64,000 nt of DNA, taken from positions 1-64,000 of the forward strand of contig NZ_KB903254.1 of assembly GCF_000379685.1 (NCBI RefSeq). The letters run 5' to 3'. Source of the DNA: Catelliglobosispora koreensis DSM 44566 (GTDB lineage Bacteria; Actinomycetota; Actinomycetes; Mycobacteriales; Micromonosporaceae). The notes beneath the pieces are model-generated. The model saw only the letters and a program-made list of their open reading frames with translations, made no database searches and was not told the origin of the DNA. The position numbers and the translations under genes were made by a program. Below are positions 59,832 to 64,000 of the stretch, in pieces (within the stretch, counting starts at the first letter, position 1; each line of letters starts with the position of its first letter).

Positions 59832-60148
59832 GGCCGCGTACTCCTCAAATGATGTAGGGGCTGCCGGGCCTTTATCCGCAAGCTCCTGCGCTATGGAGAG
59901 GCAGTCGGCGGCCGCTGGCGGGCGGCCAGGCCCGGCAGGCCACCGCACACCCTAAACCCTGCCAGCGGCAGGCCAGGCCGTTGTCATGAGACTGTCATAT
60001 ACCCGTGTGGTTTCTGCCATACACCGCTTTCAGGCTGACGACCGCGGGGGCCTGGTGCAGCTTGCTGCCTTCGTACGGCCAGGTGTGCGGCGCCGGGCTC
60101 CCGTGCCCTTTGTCTTCCTGGAAAGGCGCACAATTGCTGCCGCTGACG

Positions 60149-61123
60149 ATGACGGCCGGGTGGCCTTTGCGCCTGCGTAATACGTTCCTGCTTGCCGCCT
60201 GCGCGGATTTGCTCGCGGCCCGGTTTACTACCACACGGCGGCCCACCTCGATCCAGGCTGACCTGGCGATGAACAGCCCTGCCCGCAGCAGTGGCGTCGG
60301 TGTTGCTGTCATGCAGGCGGTCACGCTGGCTGTGCATCTTGGAAACGGCGGTGGCCGCGTCCATCCCGAAAGACTCGCCGCAGATCTCGCTTCGGCCTGG
60401 CAAAACAGCCCTCATTCCAGCCCTACCGGTACCAGGATGGTGCTCGCCGCCGTCACCGCAGGAACTGGATGGCAGACGGTCGCCGCGGGCCTGCGCGACG
60501 GGCAGGGATCCTGCGGCAGCGACGCAGCAGTGCGTGCCATCGCCGCAGGCCTGCTGCCCGGAACGCTTGCTGTCATCGCCGAAACCGCCCGCGCCGCGAC
60601 TGCGGTAACGCACACACACCCCCTCGGCGCAGATGGCGCCGCGGTTACCGCAGTCGCCGTGGCGCTCGCGGCGCGCGGCGAACCCAGTTCCGGGCCAGCA
60701 GCCGCACGGTTCCTGGCCGCCACAGCAGCCGCATCACACGGCCCGCAGTTCCCATCGGTGCTGCCCATGGTGCGCACCCTGGTTCTGCACCGCGCCGGGC
60801 CAGCGGAAGCCGCTGCCACCCTGCGACCGGGAACCACTACGCTGCGGACCGTCCCGGCCGCACTGACTGCCTACCTGCGTTATCCGGGCGATCCGGCCGC
60901 CGCGATCCGGTATGCCGTCATGCTGGGCGGGCCAAACCGAGCCATCGCGGCCATCACCGCTGCGCTGGCCGGCGCGGCCTGCCCCACCTTCACACCGCCC
61001 GCACCGTGGCTTCCGTCCGCAGCGGCCCGTCAGCATATCCGCACCGCAGCCAGCCTTTTGGCTGGACTTGCAGACACGGCGACTGCCGCACCACCCCCGC
61101 TACCTGCGAATGGATCGCTGTGA
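60149..61123 (+). CDS. ADP-ribosylglycohydrolase-like protein lacking metal ligands
   Basis: A 324-residue protein; ATG 60149 is the best of several starts, as the earlier frame lacks coding character. The helical fold matches the DraG/ADP-ribosylglycohydrolase family: GQGSCGSDAAVRAIAAGLLP, RAATAVTHTHPLGADGAAVT, TVPAALTAYLRYPGDPAAAI and VMLGGPNRAIAAITAALAGA. In active members the last reads GGDTDT and an earlier motif is SDDT; here the metal-binding Asp/Thr residues are replaced (GGPNRA, and SSGVGV in the earlier region). It should therefore not hydrolyse ADP-ribose. It is coupled by TGATG to a STAS protein. Confidence 0.75.
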   Translation: MTAGWPLRLRNTFLLAACADLLAARFTTTRRPTSIQADLAMNSPARSSGVGVAVMQAVTLAVHLGNGGGRVHPERLAADLASAWQNSPHSSPTGTRMVLAAVTAGTGWQTVAAGLRDGQGSCGSDAAVRAIAAGLLPGTLAVIAETARAATAVTHTHPLGADGAAVTAVAVALAARGEPSSGPAAARFLAATAAASHGPQFPSVLPMVRTLVLHRAGPAEAAATLRPGTTTLRTVPAALTAYLRYPGDPAAAIRYAVMLGGPNRAIAAITAALAGAACPTFTPPAPWLPSAAARQHIRTAASLLAGLADTATAAPPPLPANGSL

Positions 61124-61560
61124 TGCCCGGTGTTGTCCTCAGGGCTCACGTAGCTGCGCGGCAGGTCCGGATCACAGCCATAGGTGACCTGCATGCCAGT
61201 AACGCCCACCTATTGCTCAAAATGGCCGTGGCCGCCCTGCGCTCTTACCCAGTGACTTGCCTGGAGATTGACTTGGCTGGGCTTGGAAGCATCGACGATG
61301 TTGGCAGCTCAGCGCTCGAGGTCTGCCGCCGCCATTGCCGCTCCAGAAAGATCTCGTTTCGGGTCACCGGCCTAGCCAAGGCTGTCCGGGCAGCGATAAT
61401 CGCTGCCGGGCAGCACCACGTGCTGCAGCGCCCGCAGCGGCGCATGCTCACTGGGCCGTCCGGGCCGAGGTCCACATTGGGCTGCCGTACAACGGGTCAT
61501 GCCACCACTTCGCCCCGACCTCATGTGCACCCTAAGTGGCTGTGCCATAAAGCTTTCTGA
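61123..61560 (+). CDS. STAS-domain protein (anti-sigma antagonist-like)
   Basis: A 145-residue protein with ATG overlapping the previous stop (TGATG at 61121-61125). Residues 8-100 are a STAS domain: ARQVRITAIGDLHASNAHLL, TCLEIDLAGLGSIDDVGSSA, RKISFRVTGLAKAVRAAIIA. In classic anti-sigma antagonists the turn is D-S-S-G with phosphorylated Ser; here it is D-D-V-G, so the phosphate site is an Asp. It may act as a permanently 'phosphorylated-like' form or have a different role. The last 40 residues are a basic, low-complexity tail. A strong terminator follows. Confidence 0.7.
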   Translation: MPGVVLRAHVAARQVRITAIGDLHASNAHLLLKMAVAALRSYPVTCLEIDLAGLGSIDDVGSSALEVCRRHCRSRKISFRVTGLAKAVRAAIIAAGQHHVLQRPQRRMLTGPSGPRSTLGCRTTGHATTSPRPHVHPKWLCHKAF

Positions 61561-61646
61561 ATCGGTCGGTGGACAGGCAGGGCGGCCTGGCCGCCAGCGG
61601 GCACCCTTGCCACCCTGCCCGGATGTGCTGACGGCCAGATCCGTGC

Positions 61647-61690
61647 GGGACCGCCTGGCAATCACCGGACACCGATTGCCAGGCGGTCCC
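61647..61690. terminator. 17-bp perfect hairpin terminator between convergent genes
   Basis: GGGACCGCCTGGCAATC (61647-61663) and GATTGCCAGGCGGTCCC (61674-61690) form a perfect stem with a 10-base loop between the STAS gene and the GerMN lipoprotein gene. Confidence 0.8.
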
Positions 61691-61822
61691 GGCTAGGACA
61701 ACCCGCACTGTCAGCGCAGGTAACGGGCCACGTCTGTGACAGTCTGATGACATCTGGGCTTAGGCTCCGCTGATGCGCCGAGCGGGCGACGCGGCTGGGC
61801 TGGCTGCTGGGCACCCACGCGT

Positions 61823-62401
61823 CTACTTCGATGCGATCAGAGGCGTGTAATCGGCAGCGGTGAGAGGGTCACGGCTCAGCGAACTGTTCGCGCGGGGGAC
61901 CTCGACGGGTTCGCCGGCGCGGGTGAAGGTGACGGTGTGGATGTCGCCGCGGCTCGTGAGGGTGCAAACGATTTGGGCGAAGGCGAGGATGTCGTCGGTA
62001 CGGCCGGTGCCTTCCAGGCTGGTAGCCAGTTCCACAATGGCCTGGCCGTTACGGTTTTGCACGCTAAGGCCTAAGTCTGTGCCCAGCAGCGAACTGGACA
62101 AACCCTGCTGCTGCTCGGCAGAGGTTGGCCCAGACAGCAGGCTGGCCAGCTGCTCGGCAGCGGTCAGCTGTTTCGGGGTGTTGCGGGTGACCGCGACCAG
62201 ATGGCTGTCTCGGATCAGATAAAGGGTTTGGGTCAGTTCGCCTTGCGGGGCTGGGGTTTGACTGGTGGCAGGGGCGGTACTTCGGCCTGGTAGCTCGACA
62301 GGATGCGGTTCGGCTTGCACGGAGACCCCACAGGCACTTGCGGCCATCGGGGCGGTGATCGCGACAGCGATCACGCGCATCAGCCAGAGGTAGCGTTTCA
62401 T
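61823..62401 (-). CDS. GerMN-domain lipoprotein (LpqB-like, short)
   Basis: A 192-residue exported lipoprotein: MKRYLWLMRVIAVAITAPMA ends in lipobox AASAC. The mature part is one GerMN domain (LTQTLYLIRDSHLVAVTRNT, LTAAEQLASLLSGPTSAEQQ, GQAIVELATSLEGTGRTDDI and QIVCTLTSRGDIHTVTFTRA). Full LpqB proteins also carry a propeller, absent here. It overlaps the histidine kinase gene by ATGA, so it is the third gene of a regulator-kinase-lipoprotein operon. By analogy with MtrAB-LpqB it may tune the kinase from outside the membrane. Confidence 0.85.
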   Translation of the reverse strand: MKRYLWLMRVIAVAITAPMAASACGVSVQAEPHPVELPGRSTAPATSQTPAPQGELTQTLYLIRDSHLVAVTRNTPKQLTAAEQLASLLSGPTSAEQQQGLSSSLLGTDLGLSVQNRNGQAIVELATSLEGTGRTDDILAFAQIVCTLTSRGDIHTVTFTRAGEPVEVPRANSSLSRDPLTAADYTPLIASK

Positions 62402-63750
62402 GTTGGCTCCGTTGGCAAGGCGATGGTGAACCGGGCGCCGCCGCCGGGACGGTCGGTGACGGTAATGGTGCCGCCATGGGCGGTGACGTGCTGGTGCACG
62501 ATGGCCAGGCCGAGGCCGGCGCCGTCACCGTCGCCGCGCGCACCGGCGGCGCGGCCCCGAACGAACCGGTCGAAGATGATGGCCCGATCGGGTGGGCTGA
62601 CCCCTGGCCCGTCGTCGTCTATGTCCAGGTAACGCCCTTGACTGGTTTCTCTAATGGTGATGGCGTGCAGGCCACCGCCGTGGGCCTCTGCGTTGTCGAT
62701 GAGGTTTGCCAGGATTTGCTGGAACCGGCGCCGGTCCACTCGCCACACCACATCGTCTGGCGGTGCTTGTACTTTGGCGGTATCGACACCACGGGTCCGG
62801 CATACGCTCCGTGTCAGCGCCGCGATGTCCACTGGTTCCAGGCTGGCTGGCTGGTCGCTGCGCGACAGCTCCAGCAGGTCGGTGACTAAATCTTCGAACC
62901 GCTGGACCTCGCCAGCAACAAGGTGTGCCGCAGCTGCCGCTTTGGCATCCATTCCAGCCGCGCGGCGAGTGAGCACACTCGTTGCGGCGCTGAGGGTTTG
63001 AAGTGGCGAGCGTAGTTCGTGGCTGACGTCGGCGGCGAAGCGCCGGTCGCGCTGCACCCGCGCGGACAGCTCGTCGACCATCTTGTTGAACGAGGCAGCA
63101 AGCCGGGCCAGATCAGGTTCAGCACTGGGATCGAGGCGAGCAGTCAGGTCACCGGCGGAGATGTTGTCGGCGGCTGCGACCACATTGGTTAGTGGCCGCA
63201 CCACGTAGCGGGCGGCATACCAGCCCAGTGCCGCCCCGGCTGCGGTGGTGGCCGCAGCGACCAGGGTGATGATCAGGGCGAGTACCTGCAGGGACCGGTC
63301 GAGTTCCTGCATGACATCGATGACGTAGAACGAGGTGGAATCGTCTAGTGGCACGCCGATGGCCAGTGCCGGGCCGGTGTCTGTGCGGATGCGCTGCGCT
63401 CCGGCCTGCCCGGAGCTGACCATGGCCTGCAGATTGGCAGGAATGGTGGACTTGATGCCGAAGTCGGCATTGCGGCCGTACCACGTTCCGTCGCGATAGA
63501 TAACAGCCCGGCGTTTGCCGCCCGTATCTAGCGCCTTCAAGACCGCGCCGATGTCGGGATTACTGCCGGCAAGGCCCGCTTTCACGATGCCTGCTTCGAT
63601 GGCGGTGGCACGCAGGGCGGAGCGTTCGCGTTCGCCGAGCAGGTAGTTTTCGGTCAGCTGATAGGAAAGCAAAGCCACCGTCGCTGACACGATGAATGCG
63701 GCGATAGCGAATCCGGCGGTAACTCTGGCCCGCAGCCCAGGGCGCCTCAT
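62398..63750 (-). CDS. Sensor histidine kinase
   Basis: A 450-residue membrane kinase. TM1 (VTAGFAIAAFIVSATVALLS), extracellular sensor (about 35-160), TM2 (VLALIITLVAAATTAAGAAL), HAMP (about 185-235, RPLTNVVAAADNISAGDLTA), HisKA with phospho-His in ADVSHELRSPLQTLSAATSV, then HATPase (N box LANLIDNAEAHGGGL, G1 DIDDDGPGVSPPDRAIIFDR, G2 GDGAGLGLAIVHQHVTAHGG). It overlaps the response regulator gene by ATGA. The order regulator, kinase, GerMN lipoprotein is that of MtrAB-LpqB, but the lipoprotein is short, so this is likely a paralogous system. Confidence 0.9.
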   Translation of the reverse strand: MRRPGLRARVTAGFAIAAFIVSATVALLSYQLTENYLLGERERSALRATAIEAGIVKAGLAGSNPDIGAVLKALDTGGKRRAVIYRDGTWYGRNADFGIKSTIPANLQAMVSSGQAGAQRIRTDTGPALAIGVPLDDSTSFYVIDVMQELDRSLQVLALIITLVAAATTAAGAALGWYAARYVVRPLTNVVAAADNISAGDLTARLDPSAEPDLARLAASFNKMVDELSARVQRDRRFAADVSHELRSPLQTLSAATSVLTRRAAGMDAKAAAAAHLVAGEVQRFEDLVTDLLELSRSDQPASLEPVDIAALTRSVCRTRGVDTAKVQAPPDDVVWRVDRRRFQQILANLIDNAEAHGGGLHAITIRETSQGRYLDIDDDGPGVSPPDRAIIFDRFVRGRAAGARGDGDGAGLGLAIVHQHVTAHGGTITVTDRPGGGARFTIALPTEPT

Positions 63751-64000
63751 CGCTGAAGCTTGTAGCCCAGGCCGCGAACGGTGATAAGCCGAGACGGCAC
63801 GGACGGGTTGTCTTCGATCTTCTGGCGCAGCCGTCCGATGTGGACGTCAACAAGCCGGTCATCGCCGTAGTCGTATTCCCACACACGCTCCAGTAGTTGC
63901 TGGCGTGACAGGACCAGCCCAGCATGTTCGGCCAGTTCACAGATGAGCCGGAATTCAGTACGTGTCAATGAAAGCAGCTCCCCATGCAGTAGCACCTCGC
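63747..64000 (-). CDS. OmpR-family response regulator, DNA-binding end (5' part beyond window)
   Basis: The last 84 residues of a response regulator; the receiver domain lies past base 64000. The winged helix reads LLSLTRTEFRLICELAEHAG, LVLSRQQLLERVWEYDYGDD, RLVDVHIGRLRQKIEDNPSV and ITVRGLGYKLQR, all typical of the OmpR/PhoB class. It is translationally coupled (ATGA) to the kinase gene downstream. Which genes it controls cannot be seen. Confidence 0.9.
   Translation of the reverse strand, partial: EVLLHGELLSLTRTEFRLICELAEHAGLVLSRQQLLERVWEYDYGDDRLVDVHIGRLRQKIEDNPSVPSRLITVRGLGYKLQR

Noticed and set aside
59984-60619. 211-codon minus-strand frame upstream of lgt
   Set aside because: No domain or ribosome site; it overlaps the start of the ADP-ribosylglycohydrolase-like gene, whose family motifs are clear.
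60469-61560. 363-codon frame whose first part would extend the STAS protein
   Set aside because: The first 218 codons are an Arg-rich shadow of the ADP-ribosylglycohydrolase-like gene; only the part from ATG 61123 has STAS features.
1-64000. CRISPR arrays, rRNA, prophage structural genes or a complete insertion sequence
   Set aside because: No regularly spaced direct repeats, rRNA or tRNA signatures, phage head or tail genes, or clear IS terminal repeats were recognised by eye.

Overview
The window looks like chromosome of a high-GC Gram-positive bacterium (Actinomycetota). It carries a ClpC C-terminus, an AfsR/SARP regulator, many Sec- or Tat-exported hydrolases with lectin-like tails (CBM13, fascin-like, PKD, golvesin-type), GTG starts, tight ATGA overlaps and a kinase/GerMN-lipoprotein cluster reminiscent of MtrAB-LpqB. 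A filamentous soil actinomycete of Pseudonocardiales or Micromonosporales type fits best, but the genus cannot be fixed from the sequence alone.

Left part (1-21.3 kb): the ClpC end, an unknown protein, an MFS exporter and a GNAT enzyme. Then comes a run of minus-strand secreted carbohydrate proteins that share a fascin-like 3' end (a broken glycoside-hydrolase remnant, a frameshifted ThuA protein, and a 942-residue PQQ-type sugar dehydrogenase with PKD and CBM6). Next are a stand-alone NRPS condensation-domain protein coupled to an Imm51-type immunity protein, a serine hydrolase, a small ricin-B lectin, a catalytically damaged IS701-type transposase, a cytoplasmic-looking trypsin-like protease with a small carboxypeptidase-regulatory-like partner, an M23 peptidase and several single genes. 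From 18.0 to 21.2 kb there is a cluster of decayed genes: an amidohydrolase relic, an ABC permease relic with a stop, a possible AfsR-type tail, and a surface protein with a one-base frameshift.

Centre (21.3-43.6 kb): a carbohydrate-use region. One minus-strand operon encodes a 2-hydroxyacid dehydrogenase, DUF2264 protein, sugar-binding lipoprotein, two permeases and a DUF624 protein. It is flanked by a GH5 enzyme, a DeoR/LacI hybrid regulator with likely operators, and a heparinase II/III-like protein. Next come an aldo/keto reductase divergent from a MocR regulator, a large SARP regulator, a GH43-like enzyme, an exported EEP-family protein, a second triple-repeat secreted protein, a second GH5 enzyme and a PhoX-like phosphatase.

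Right part (43.8-64 kb): a GTG-started TetR regulator faces a membrane-protein gene across three copies of a palindromic operator. A TIR protein, a NUDIX hydrolase and an immunity-like relic follow. A large ion-transport cluster (CBS, ArsB/NhaD, TrkA-N, ABC ATPase/permease, CaxA-type exchanger, second ABC pair, PucR regulator) comes next. Its two transcription units begin with the same structured leader (conserved GCCGGGAAG bulge, covarying stems), which I regard as the strongest candidate for an undescribed or at least unrecognised regulatory RNA here. The end holds MltG, Lgt, an ADP-ribosylglycohydrolase-like protein that has lost its metal ligands and is coupled to a STAS protein with Asp at the usual phospho-Ser position, and a GerMN lipoprotein, histidine kinase and response regulator cut by the window edge.

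At least three genes are split by single-base-type frameshifts (about 4.18, 20.6 and 47.84 kb). These may be true decay or sequencing errors, and should be checked on reads.
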